From positions 19,860,132-19,924,131 of the forward strand of contig JALGQZ010000018.1 in the NCBI GenBank assembly GCA_023105745.1: a stretch of DNA of 64,000 nt, given 5' to 3'. Source of the DNA: Austropuccinia psidii. Lineage: Eukaryota; Basidiomycota; Pucciniomycetes; Pucciniales; Sphaerophragmiaceae. Position numbers and translations under genes: made by a program. Positions 46,161 to 59,343 of the stretch are shown in pieces (positions within the stretch are counted from its first letter, which is position 1; the number at the start of each line of letters is the position of its first letter). The notes below the pieces were generated by a model. That model saw only the letters and a program-made list of their open reading frames with translations. It ran no database searches and was not told the DNA's origin.

Positions 46161-48896
46161 TCAAAGGTACTCACAAAAGCTTAAGATGCTCAAACAATGA
46201 TTTATTTCATTCAAAATTACCACCAAAGCTATCCTTACACTAACAATTAACCCCTCAACACATAACACCATTCCATGCACAGACATTAAATATCATGGCT
46301 CACAGCTTATGAGCTAGCTACAGGAAGGATATGAAATTAAAAAGGTTTCATATAAGGCTTAGTTACAACATACATTACCCAAACTAGGAAAACCCACACA
46401 TCCTTAACAACCTTGCATCAAATCCAACAGTCAAACAGTAAGCTCAAAGGGAAAAATATACCACAAAGCTTCCTTGTGAAAGACAGATAAGCACTCATTT
46501 TTTGCACAGCCTCTCTAATAGTAAATCAGAAGCTATATGACATCAAAAGAAACCACAATTAAGCATGAACTGCTTGCATTGATTTAACAGATAAAGGCAC
46601 AGCCAATCCAACAGTCCAAAAGCTGAAATCTGAAATTATATGAGCTTTATGCAATGGAAACCCTCACATAAGCTCAAAAGTTAGCTGAAATATCACACCA
46701 TTATACCCTTATGCAATTTAAATCCCCCTTTCATAAATTCAACTGCCAACAAGTAAGCTAAACAGATGACAGCTTATTCATCAAACCCCCTCATTCAGGA
46801 CAGCTCAGCAGTAAACCAAAACAAAAGCTGCCAATTATGTCTTGCATTCCATGAAGCCCTGCATAATCTCAACAGTAAACATCATCAACTGACCTTCTTA
46901 AAGTAAAATCACCACTAAAATCAAGTCACATTAAATAATAAAAGAGAAATAGAGTGGAAGAAGAGATCTTTTATTGATCCCCCCCTTAGGTTCGCAAAAA
47001 CTTTAAATAGAGGGCCTTTCTCCCCAAATTTCAGTTTTTCCCCATGAAAGAATCCAAATCCTACAAGTTCAGGAATAATTCATCCCTTACCTGGAAAGTA
47101 ATCCATCATATTTTTTATTATGCTTATTTTTACTTTCCCAGTAGATAATCTCAGAGGAAGTACAGTATTTTTAAGCTACCCAGTAGCAAAGGCTCAATGT
47201 TATTGTCTATTTTTAGACTATTTCTCTATTATTTATCTGAAATCAAATTATCCTACCCTTATACAACACTAGAATTTCTCTAAATTACCTCACATAACCA
47301 AAATTCATCACCTCAATTATCTATTAACACAGTCAAAAGTTATTTAAATAACCAAAAGCCCTTGAAAGATATCCCAATCATTATTATCAAGAATAAAATT
47401 CAACAAAATCTTATTAAATAATTCAACAATACGTACAACTCAAATTTTCAAGATTACCCAAAATGACAAAAGACTCACAATGATTTACAAAAAATTATTA
47501 TCAAAACAGTCAATTATTTTTTTTAAAGTGTTGAGTTTACTTGATTACTGACCTATTTATTCATTTTAAATTATTATCTGTTAAATAGGTCTGATTAGAG
47601 ACTAATGAATTGATTTTTTTAATTTTTAAGCCACTTTCTAATTATTTTGGTTTGTGAGCTCCAAGGAAGAATTTTTTCAGTATCTGTAGGAGGGGAAGGA
47701 AGTACACCTTGTAACTCTTTTTTTCAGGACTTAATATCAATTAAAAACTAGTCACCTATTATTTTCCCCTTTAGGTACTGCCTCATTTTAATCTCACCCA
47801 AGAGTAGTTCCCACAACAGTTTTTATGAAGTGATGTTTGGGCCAAAATACCCAATGGAAATGAGGTGCTTTGCTTCAAGTCTGAGAAGGCCTAATATAGT
47901 CACTTTCAATCCTTAATGAAAATTATTCAGGTATTATACAGGTTATATCTGGATTAAAATGGAACCATATTTTATAGATATATATTAGGTAACGGAGCTA
48001 TAGAAGTAGATTTATACTCTATGAGATCCGTAATCCAATAATATGAGAATTATAAACTAAGTCTGTTTAATATCGATAAATTCTCCTTAAATGTATAGAA
48101 ACTGATAATGATGTATGCTCATTTTTTTAATGAATAATTTTTAATATTCCATTACCTTTCCTCTAAGCCTGGAGCTATTGAGAGTATTTTTGTGACATGA
48201 AGGATTAAAAGAAAAACAATCCTCATCCTCAGAAAAATTTGCAAGATAATTTTGAAATTTGATAAGAAAACTTGAGAAATCACATATGAGATTTTTTAAA
48301 GACCTCATATCCATATAATGAAATAAACTCAAAATTTATCCTCCCAAAAACTAATTCTTATATTAATCAATAACTAGGTTTTGTACAGCTATACTTTTAT
48401 AACTACTTAGTAGTCAATATTCTGAAGTAACAGAAAATAGATAACTACAAGAGATTTATCAATAATATATAATAAGAGATTTCCCACTTATACATATTCA
48501 CATTTAGAGAACTATTCCTTCTCTGAAAATGAATCATATTTTAAAAGTGAAATTTTCTTCAAAGAGATTATTTCTTCTTACATGTATTAAAAAATGAATA
48601 TTGTATTATTCATTAAACTAATAAGTATTTTATAAAATATCTTTATAAGTGGATTTGTGGTACTAATTCATCAAAATATTTTAAAGGAAAGAACACGCCC
48701 ATTAGAATATATTCATAGATAATAGACTTAATGAGAATCAGATTTTTAAGAAGAGAGCCCAGATTTTTTCCAAAAGAGATTTATATTTTTTGAAGTTTTT
48801 TTTCTATTATTTTTACTTGACTCTTATTAATTTGGAAAGAGCTTTTCAATATTGATAAAATGAAAAGATCTAAATACTTCACTGAATTGTTCTGAT
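46161..48896. other. AT-rich gene-free region
   Basis: No supportable gene. A pyrimidine-rich CCCCCCCTTAGG patch near 46979-46990 and an ATTTAAAG-like TATA word on the minus strand near 47010 hint at a further decayed LTR, but I could not find matching ends. Confidence 0.45.
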
Positions 48897-50604
48897 ATGA
48901 GTTTGATCCTTGGAGGTGTTTCTATACTCTAAATATAAAAAAGAAAAATTTAAATTCATAATGATATTGATAGCTTCCCAGGACATGGATTTAAATTAAT
49001 GAATGACTAAAAACCAAATATTTTGTGAAAGTTAATCAAATTAAGAAAGGAGGAAAACTATAGCTTTTCTTGAAAAAAATTAGCAAAAAATAAAATATTA
49101 GTGCATATTTTTAAGGAATCTTGATAAGATTTTTCATAACTCTCTTTTTCTTAAAGAGAGGAAATTATATTAAATTTAAGAGTCAACTCCCTATTAAATT
49201 TTACCTTGGGTGACCTCTGTGTAATATTTTTATAGCTCAAATTCAAAAAATCTTCAATCATGCTTTGAGGATTTAAATTGTATCTCTCTGAAAATAATGG
49301 ATATTTAATTGAATTTCAATCTCAAATTTTTTAACTGTCATTATTTTTCTGAAAATTTATTATGGTGTGTTGTTTAGAAACTAGGAGGAATGAAAGTCAT
49401 CAAAATGTGCATGTGTATTAAGTAGGTGATTCTTTTAGTAAAAGATCAAAATTTTATATTTACATTCTTGTACTTCGAAGTTTTGATTTAATTGAGCATG
49501 GAACATAGTATTAAGATAAATTTTGAAGGAAATAAATGAAAAGACATTATAAACAGCAATTTTTGTAAGGAAAATGGAATCTTGGCTCAAAACATTCCAT
49601 AATTTGATGGAATCCTTTGATATGTCTTGAGAGTTTGAAGTTTTATTCAAAATCTCACAGTATTTTCCCTGTTTTGTATTCATAGGGTCTGTTCCTCCTT
49701 TTTATCATGTGGTTTTGATACCAACCAGTCAAATTTCAATTGTTGGAAATTGTGTAGGAATTCCATTATGCTAAAACTATTTTTACATGGCCAGTTTAAC
49801 CTTCTTCAAATTGTTTTGAAGCACACTATGAAATATTTTTGAGACTTGAAGCCAATTTTCGCTATATTAATAGTTTGCTTACAAGACTGAATTTTCTAAA
49901 GATGGCCCTTTTTTTCTCCAAAACAAGGCTTAATACTCCCATGATTGAAATAATATTTTAGTCTATAAAATAATTCCTTCTTTTAACCATCTTTTATTTT
50001 CATTTTGAAATATTTTTACTCTTCTATTTAATCAAATAACATTTCAAGAAATCAATAAATTTTTCCAATAACCATTTTCAAAATTTCTCAAAATTTAGAG
50101 CTATGTAAAAACATCATTTTAATTATTCTTTGTAACTTGCATACTCACTTTTACCCTTGGGCTTTCCTAAAAGTAAATTAAATACTTTTTAGTTACTATA
50201 TATCTTTTTTCCATTTTTGAGATTTACTCTGGTCATTATTTTTCATTTTTTCTTTTTGAAAATATTTTAAAAGAATTTCATATCATATTTTTTATTTAAA
50301 TACATTTTTAAATTAATCCAAAAGAATCGTTTTTTGTGAAAATTCTTCTCTTAGCCCAAAATATCTTTTTGAGAGTATTTTTGGATAAATTTTCTTTATT
50401 GGTAGAAAAATTGATGTCTATGATATCATCTTTAAATAGTAATATATTCAAGTAAAAAATTGAAATTTTTTATTTTAAAATATCAAAATTACTCTTTTCA
50501 AATGATTTTTTATGTTATACATATTTTGGCCATTGGATTATTATTTAGCTTTCAATCAAAGATTTTTATTTACATATTTTAGAAAAATATCTCATACCTT
50601 GTGC
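48897..50604 (+). repeat. Very old family-C LTR remnant
   Basis: Collinear weak similarity to 13312-15125: a TGAG..CCTTGGAGGTG-like start, TGACCTCTG near 49208, TGTGCATGTGTATTA near 49404, GGTTTTGATACCAACC near 49711, ATCTTTTTGAGAGTATTTTT near 50363 and TCATACCTTGTG near 50595. The ends are approximate and I see no target-site duplication. Confidence 0.5.
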
Positions 50605-50868
50605 ATATCATATTTGGTGAGTATAATTGGTTCATAGATCCATAGAGCTTGAAAGACTCCCCCTTATTTAATAATTATATTCCAATATTATCAATTTCAT
50701 TACTCAAAAGAGATTGAATAGTAAAGGTTTTAAAGGAAATTCTCTAGTATGGAAAGATCTTCACTGAATTTATTTTTCAGGTATACAATTGTTTGATAAA
50801 TGTTTAATATAAAATTGTTGCAGTTCACTCAAATATCCATTATATGAGCCAATACATTTTTCAATATT

Positions 50869-53800
50869 TTTGAGCCTTTGAGATATGACCACATATCTAG
50901 AAAGGTCACAAAACAAATTTAAAAAACTTATTCTAACAATAATAATTAAAATTATAATCTTAAAGTAAGTAAAAATTCCATTAAAAGGCATAAATACTTG
51001 ATTATCTCAAATCCCAATTAATAAAAATTTTGAATGAACACACCATTTAATTCTCCATGAAAGACTACACATATAAAACTTCTATGTCATATATGTAAAG
51101 TCAATACTTACTGAGATAACCTGAATAAATGAATTTTTATGATAACAACATATATTCATGATTTTGGTGTCATATCTTTTGAATTATGCATGATAAATAT
51201 ATGATCCAAATCAAAATTTACCACAAAATAACTGTAAAAATACATATATAAGCTTTATTTGACAAGCTATAAGCAAGGCTAAAATTTATTAGGGTTTATT
51301 GATCAAAATAGCAATATCTGTTGACCACTTTGATTTAAAAGTGGTCCAAACATAAAAACAAGAGAATATTTGGATTCTACTAGTTTATATGGGAATAATG
51401 ATGTAATTCTAATAACTATGTTCAAAGCTTAACCCCCTGAAATCATGGTTTGAAGTTTAAATTAGCAAATTTCAACAGAGAAGATGAGTTACAAGAAAAA
51501 TCATCAAAAAGAAAGTTTTGATTATATAATTGAATTCTCTTAAAAGATTAGTAACAAAATTTTAAGTGATAATAGTTCACTCTATAAAGGGCTGCTACAT
51601 GAATGAATCAAAAGTTATTAATGATAAAATTTAAAGCTTAAAAAGGATCATTTATGTTCACTAACTGTAATTTTATTTTGAGTTTAACAGGTAATAAGTG
51701 ACAAAGCTGGTGGATATTAGTTTATTATGATCAAAACCAATACAATTCACAAATTCTAACCCTTTTCCAAGCCTATTGTAAGGTGTGGATATGAAACTTT
51801 GATAAAATATCAAGTACTTTTCCTGTCCTCAAAATTTGTATAAGGTAAAATTATTCAAAAATAGTAATAAATAGTATTTTTGAAGAGAAAACGCGCCAAT
51901 TTTATTTCTTTTAACTTTTCAAGTATAAAACAATAATATAATAAAAATCTATTGTCTTACCAACAATAAAGATTTATCCAAAAATACTCTACAAGAGATA
52001 TTTAAGGCTACAAAAGAATTTTTTTCAAGAGCAATTTCAATTGGAATTAATTGAGCAAAGAACTGAAAGCAATTAATTAAAGAACAAAGTCTTTAAAAAT
52101 ATTTTTTAAAGAGAAAACACACCCAAAAGTGACCAGAGTGAATTTGGAAACAAAGTGACAAAGTTAAAAGTGATGAAAGATGCTTTAATTCACTTTTGGG
52201 GTGGTTCAGGGGTAAAAATGATTATAATGATTTTTTCAAATGGTTTGAAGGTTCAAAATGCTTTAAAAAGGGTGGTTGGAATCCTTTATTGATTGGTTTT
52301 AACAGTGTTTAAGCTAATTATAAAAGGAAAAGATTCTAACATGAAGAGAAAAGTAGGGCAAAGAAGACATTCTTTTATAGCCATCAATTTTCTTACTCCA
52401 AGAGTAAAATTTACTCTTGTCAGTCGTGGAAAACAGTCTGACAACAGAAAAGCCAATTATGGCATCATTGAACCCTGGTTTAAGCCATTTTAGACCCTTA
52501 TATTAGCCATTAATATAGCAATACCTGGTCTAGAGCCTTCAAACATGTCAGAATGTGTTTAAGAGGCGTAGAAACCAGTTAAAACTGTTTTTAATAACAT
52601 TTTTTTAACTTAAGGGTAATTTTACCCTTTTGGCAGCAGTTAAAACTACCCTGGTTGGTATCAAAACCTTGTCATCAATTGAGTCACAGACCCTGTGACT
52701 CAATTCCAGGCCAAAAGTAATGAGCTTTTGTGTGGATTTTGACATCCCACACCATCCAGCAAGGATTTTGGGGGTCTAGCTCCCCCTTAGAGCTAGAGTG
52801 TCTTTTCCCCCCAGGAATTAATCTTTCCAATTTATTTTTTCTTTAATTCCTGATCATGTAATTCAATTGAGTTTTTAATTACACATCTGTAATAATTGAT
52901 ACCTCATATGTAAATTAAAGTTCACTTATGTAATACACATGCACATTTTGACATTTCAATTGAAAATACTTGAATTCCTCATAACTTCTAAACTGAACAC
53001 AACACCTCAATTTTAACACAGAAATTCATGGTTAACACCACATGTGGTGTGAATGAAATTAAGGTTTTGAGGATTTTCATACTTTTGTACAAAAAATACT
53101 AAAAACTTAATTTAAGCTTATTTAGAGTTGAGTTACAGAAATTTCATCCAGATGTGACCCCACTTTATTTATTATGAGGAATCCAATGGTGTGATAATTT
53201 CTTTATGTTTATTTATTGGATAAAAGGTTAAAATATATTTTATATAGCTTTTTACCAAAAATATTTTAATTTCATAAATTTTATTAAAAATTCATTTTTA
53301 CTTAATTTTTACAAGTAAACATGTATTTTCATAATTTTGAATTTTATTGTAATTTTATTTTTAAATTATAATCAGATTTTTATTTTTGAATATAAATTTG
53401 TATTTATATTTAAATTTTTATTTTTATAATATAAATAAATTTATTTTATTTATATTTGTATCTTAATTTATCATTTGTGGTCTTTTGGGTATATGAAAAT
53501 ACCTCTAAGGCTCACACCTATGAGGTCAGAAAGCTTAGAGTTACATTGATAACTTTAAATAATGGTATAATATTGAGATATATAGGTGTAATTATAATGT
53601 AATCATAACTAAAGCTTGAAATATTGTTCAAATCAAGTGACTAATATCAGCACACGCTTACTAGAAGCCTTATGGACTCTAGGAGGGTGGATTTTAATAT
53701 AAATGGAGCTCTTTTCCCTCTATTTCCCCCTCAGATGCAAAAAACCTCTAAAACATTGAATTAGAAGGTAATTTCTTTATTCTTTGTATATAACTCTATT

Positions 53801-54431
53801 ATATTATTAAAGAACAAAGGTAATACTTGTATTTATCACCAGATTTGACGTGATTGATCCAATATTTTATTCTTTTTGTTAAATTCTCTTAAAAAATCTC
53901 TAAATCTATGTAAAAATATTTAAAATTGTAAACCTCCCTATTTTTTTATTGAGAATACAATTCAAATAAGTTTTATTTATATTATTAGGTGTAGATGTAT
54001 TGAAAATAATTCTATCAAGTGCTTAAAGTAGGTTATTTTCCCTTATCATGATATCTTTCTTTCTATTATTATTTTCAATAATTCTTTTATTAGCAAAAAT
54101 AGTATTTATATTAATATATAGCTTTAATATTTGTATTATTACTGTTATGAATTGTTTTTTATCATTAACTTAAAATTTCTTATGCCTTTATCATTTGTTT
54201 TCAACAATCATAAAGTGCAATAAATATATTAATTATCAAATACTAATAGATTCATTTTCATTATATCATTTTATTTATTCAAATAATATAGTTATTTTTT
54301 GCCCAAAGTAAAATAATTCCTTATTATTATGATTATTTTGAATCTTACTACTCATTTAAATTAAGACATTAAGAGGACAATAAGTAAAATATTAGTAATA
54401 TTTACTTATTTTTTCATAATCAAATGTCACA
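50869..54431 (+). mobile_element. Solo LTR (family D), TSD ATATT, interrupted by a family-C solo LTR
   Basis: It starts TTTGAGCCTTTGAG (degenerate TGTGAGCC) and ends ATCAAATGTCACA. It is flanked by ATATT at 50864-50868 and 54432-54436. It is homologous in reverse to 8522-10550. Without the nested LTR it is about 1.8 kb. Confidence 0.75.
51777..53516 (-). mobile_element. Family-C solo LTR, TSD CCTAT
   Basis: 1740 bp, starting TGTAAGGTGTGGATATGAAA and ending CTAAGGCTCACA, with CCTAT at 51772-51776 and 53517-53521. It is homologous to 13312-15125 in reverse and well preserved. It is nested in the family-D solo LTR and is therefore younger than it. Confidence 0.9.
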
Positions 54432-54436
54432 ATATT

Positions 54437-57400
54437 CATCTTTTCAATGGGAATATCCATCAAGGCTCACTATAGTATAAGATATATTCAAAAATAAGCT
54501 TAAACAATATCTAAATTTTTTTTGAATGTTTGTTATAATTAGAGTTTCTTTGAAATATCAAAAATTGTTTTTTTACTTTAATGAGTTCCCTTTTTAAACT
54601 CATTTGAGAAGATAAAATTTCCAGACCTATAATATTTTTATTTAACTTCAAATTCAACTTTTGAAGATAATTTGTGGCTAATATAGATTTCTTGACCCAA
54701 TTTTTGTGAGCTAAAGTACAGCTTTCTCAATTAAAATTAGTTTTTTGAATAATATTTCTCTCTATATTTACAAAGATTTACATAGGAATATTTTTAAGGT
54801 AGTAAACCTTTTTGGAATTTAAAAATATTCAAGTTCAAATTCAATTGATTTGAGATATCAAAAGGATAAATCAAATGAAGATAATACATAATTGAATGAT
54901 TTCTTTGATATGTGAAGAAATTAGTGATTAATAAGTTTAATTGAGCACCCCAGTTATTATTGATAAAAGGATAAACTAATTTACAATCAATGTTAATAAT
55001 ATATCTAATAGCTCATGAAATTAATATTAAGAGTGAAAATTAGTAATATTAATCCAAATATAATAAGTTCTAAAAATTCTTCAAGTGAAAGAAGAATTAA
55101 TAATTACTAGTTGGAGAAAAAAGAGAATAAAACCTATACAAAGAAATATTATTAAAAAAATTAAAATAAAAATTGAAATATGCTTTATGGTGGAAAGCTA
55201 TATTTTTTTGTTTCTTTGGTAAGATATAATTCTCAAAGCCTTGAATTCAAAAAATTCTAAATTATCCTCTATCTTAAGTATTTAAACTTCCTCTAATTTA
55301 TTATATGGTTTTTTTAAAAAATTTCAGGAGTCTATATGAAATGAAAAGACAAATCATTATTGCAGGGTTGAGCTGTTATATTTAATCATAAATAAGCTGG
55401 AAATAATTTATTTTGAATCTTATATTTCACCCTTCTTGTATCACAAATCATACCATATTATTGAAACAAAGTAATTTTATCTTACTTACTTGGAGAATCA
55501 CTTAAAAGAAATTTTTTGATAAAAATTATTTTGCTTTCAAAAGATACTATGATAAAGGGTATATCACTCTTATTGAATTTTCTATTAAATTACTTACTAT
55601 TTATATATTTAATTATGAATATTAATTTATACATCTTTGAAGAGATTCTGTTCAATGATTTCCCCCTTTTTTACTTAAAAGTATTATCTTCAAACATTTC
55701 ATTTACTATTTTTTCAAAAACAAATATCCATAACTAAATTCTTGTTTTAAGAATTATTATTATCAAATTTTCCAAAAAATCTAATTGCTAAATATAATCA
55801 GAAAAATCACCTTTATTTTCTTCAAAATGATGGAAATTCCTCTTCACTCCCAGAAGATATATCAGCTGTAATGAGTATTTACAGCTACCATATCTTCTTT
55901 CAATCCTTTTTAAAATCAAGGCAAAGGATAAAATTGTTATTTTCACTTAATAAATAGGCTTTTTGGTCTGTATAACATAATAATGGGATCCTTCTCTGTA
56001 CATTTGTATCTATTGAAGATATTTTTTCATATTTTTTAAACCATTTATCCTTTTTTATATAGGTGTAATGTATTTCTATCACATATTTTATTTTGGAAAC
56101 CGGCTGATTAATCTATCATCATTAATTCATTAAAAACCTTTTAGAAATCTGTAGAATCTTTAGATATTTAAAACTGTTTTTTGATTCAATACATTTAATA
56201 TTCTACCAGGAAAACATCAAATTCCTAGTATTTCACCTGAAACATTAATGAAATACCTTATATGTATTTGCATAATAATATAAGAATTCTTGATAAATAT
56301 TTTATTCAACTAGAGCTATGAGAATATTTGTCTTTATATCTTAAGTCATTTAAATCCTGAATATATTTGATTTGATTTTTTTGTTCCAGAACTTTTTCTT
56401 TCAAGGCTTCTTTTCAATGAAAAAAAGTTTACTTGAAGACACCATGGTATTTCTATACCATATTAGGTTAATGGACCATAAATTTATTTATTTATCGGAT
56501 TGAGACACCTATTGATTTAAGTCAAGTAGCTGTTCTTCTCTAATCTTAGGGTATAGAGCCTCAAGTTGATAAAAATTTCAAAGAAAAATGACTTATAAGT
56601 GGATAAATAGAACTGCTACTTATAATGTGACACCTCCCTAAACCATCCAGAACTAAAAAATTTGAAGGATTTGTTTAGCCAAAATAATCTCCATTTTTCT
56701 TTAATTTGTATTCATTTTAATTTCAATTTTTTTCTAATAATTTCAAGTGGGTAGTAAGACATCACTACAGCACAAAGTCTCGTAGTTGGAATGATGATGC
56801 ATAAGTAATATTTTATGGCATAGTTATAGTTTCATAGGGGTAAAATCATAAGAAAAGGTTAATTTAAATCACTTGAAGGAATTTTAGTTATGAATCAGTA
56901 TAGCTGGCACTTGATATCTTTAAGAAAAAAGGAAATATGTTATCAATACTTTATTTCGATTAGTTCAAGGTAGAAAAATAAATGAATTTGAATTACATCA
57001 AAATTTGGTATAGGGTATTCATTACCCATTTCTATTAAATATGAAATTGGTATTCTTGGTGTGAGGATTTGTTTAGCTGTTGGGGATAAGTTAACTTAAT
57101 AAATAAGATGAATTAATAAGGAAGAGAAGTCTAATCACTATGTGGGACCAGTAGGAGGGCATATGCATATTCAAAATCAATACATCAAATGAATTATTCA
57201 ATGTAGAACACTAGAATCATAAGCACAATTCAGCCTCAAGAAAAACAAAGTAGACCCAGGAGCTTTCTCAAATATTGAGACAATATAAAACCACAAGTTA
57301 TCCTGAATTCAAAATGGAACTTTTTCCCACAAACCCTGACCCTTGAGAGTATAAATACTTCAAATTTCCATTTTTCAAACCTCGTTGTTCTTCTGGAAAT

Positions 57401-59100
57401 GTAATTTGAACTCATTTTTTCCAGATTTCATCCCTTACTAGTAGGTTAATCTAGATAATCATAGTATTTTAATATTGGGGAAAAGGCCCTTTTCTTAAAA
57501 AAAGAATAGCTTTTTACATAGTAATATATAATGAGGGTAACAGTCCCCTTATTATTCAAAAAATAGTTTCATCATCATCATATTTAGTTTTGGGGAAAAT
57601 CCCTCTCCATTAAAAGAAAGCTTTTATTATTATTACAGTCTTAGTGATTTATGATCAAGTATTAGTGAACAGTAAACTAAATTAGTTCCTAAATTCAAAA
57701 AATCAACTTACACAATCATATCAAAATTAGTAGTGTTACTATTATAGGTAGAATATCAAAAAGAATACTTATACCATATTAAGTTAGTTACCTTTATCCT
57801 TATTATCAAACTATCAATAATTATAGCTGTTTTCAAACAGTTTCACCTCAGTTATTCAAAATCCAAATCCGTTTTATCCCAAATCATCATGAAAAACTTT
57901 TACAAAATCAACTAACTAAAAAATTTCTCTTAGTAATTATCAAATTATTATATTGGTGTTATCAATTTGTGTTTCTTTCAATATTATCTCCTATTTTAAG
58001 CTTTCTGTAGCACTTATTTGTGGAATTCACCCATATTTCTGGATTGTTATACTGTTTAATTGTTTCAAAGCTTTAAATAACTGTTGCTTTTAGGAATCAA
58101 TCGAAGTCTGACAGATTATGTTGAATAGAATTTTCTGTTCTGGCCACCATCAAATAAATAAATTGATTGTGGAACTCAAGTCAAGATAATTCAGAATTAT
58201 GAGGAGGGAACTCTAGAGTATTCTAGCACACAAGCAGAGCAAGGGTTACAAGTCATAGAAGAAATTCAAAACTTTTTCTTTTAATTTCCCCTTCCAGGTA
58301 CTTCCTCATTATCCCACACATAGGAGTATCCCACAATTCTAATATATTTAAAAAATCTAAACTATCTAGATCCTTATTCTTCAAGCTTTCTCAATTCAGT
58401 TTCTCATACAAGCTAATGAGATGAAGAAACAGGTAAGCTGATATTGATAAACTAATTTCAAATAAGATAAAGCTCAGCTTTGATGAAATTTGAAACATAA
58501 GTATATATTCAAGTAAAAGATAACATTTCCTAGTCTTTTCAGGATATCTTTGAAGGGGGTCGAGATGGAGTTGGTACTGTAATTGATAGCGAAAACCTTG
58601 TAAAATAGAAATAAATGTTGATTAATAAAGCTTTTTAATTAATATTATCCAGAAAAAATCTAACTATCAAGTCGGTTGTCCTTGCAAATTAACAGATTGG
58701 GGCTGTATGCAATTATTGCTTTTTAATATTCACATAATTTATCACTGAACATTTCTCACGTATGATTTCCCTTGGAAAAAAAATGATCATATAAAATTGA
58801 ACTTAAACAGATTAAATATCAAAAAATAAATTTCAGACTTGACATATCCTCAAAAGACTCATTAAATATAACCAATTCATATAATTCTCCCGTTACTTCA
58901 ATGTGAAAACAGTTCAATTTTGCATTTATCCACCAGATGCTCATCTCATTGTTATTTTTTTCTGATTTTTTTATTTATTTTGATGTTGAAATATCTCTCA
59001 GTATTCTTCAAAAGATTCATCCACAATAATTATCATAAATTATGTATTGAGCATAGCTAATAATCAAATGTTTTTTGGCCAAAAAGGAGTGTTTTTCTCA
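54437..59100. other. AT-rich gene-free region upstream of the host-like gene
   Basis: No gene, RNA or bounded repeat that I can support. Open frames (for example near 55516-55737) are Ile/Leu/Asn-rich with AT-driven composition. The segment around 57240-57480 (TATAAATACTTC) could be an LTR promoter remnant, unproven. Confidence 0.45.
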
Positions 59101-59201
59101 AGAAATGAGATGTGGGTCGATAGTCATATGGGCGCGGGAGTTGGCGGGAGTAGGTGAAATTTAATTTGAAATTAAGCTCCAGTACCGCAATTTAAAGTTT
59201 A

Positions 59202-59217
59202 GTGTTAAATTTAACAC
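59202..59217. promoter_or_regulatory. 16-bp perfect palindrome upstream of the DUF4588-like gene
   Basis: GTGTTAAATTTAACAC lies about 130 bp before the start codon. The surrounding TTTAAAGTTTAG and TTTTAAGTTTAG words repeat the same sequence theme. It could be a binding site for a dimeric regulator, or chance in AT-rich DNA. Confidence 0.25.
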
Positions 59218-59343
59218 AATTTTAAGTTTAGTTTTAAATTTAAGTTTCTTTTTAAAAAAATTTCTATCGTCCAGGGCTGTTGACCATTCCCTGACAAATT
59301 CTCAGTTGCTATTCCCCAAAATCAAGATTTATTTTTCTTCCAA

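Noticed and set aside
55516..55737. 73-codon Ile/Leu-rich frame that looks like a membrane peptide
   Set aside because: Composition is explained by AT-rich DNA, and there is no conserved feature or gene context.
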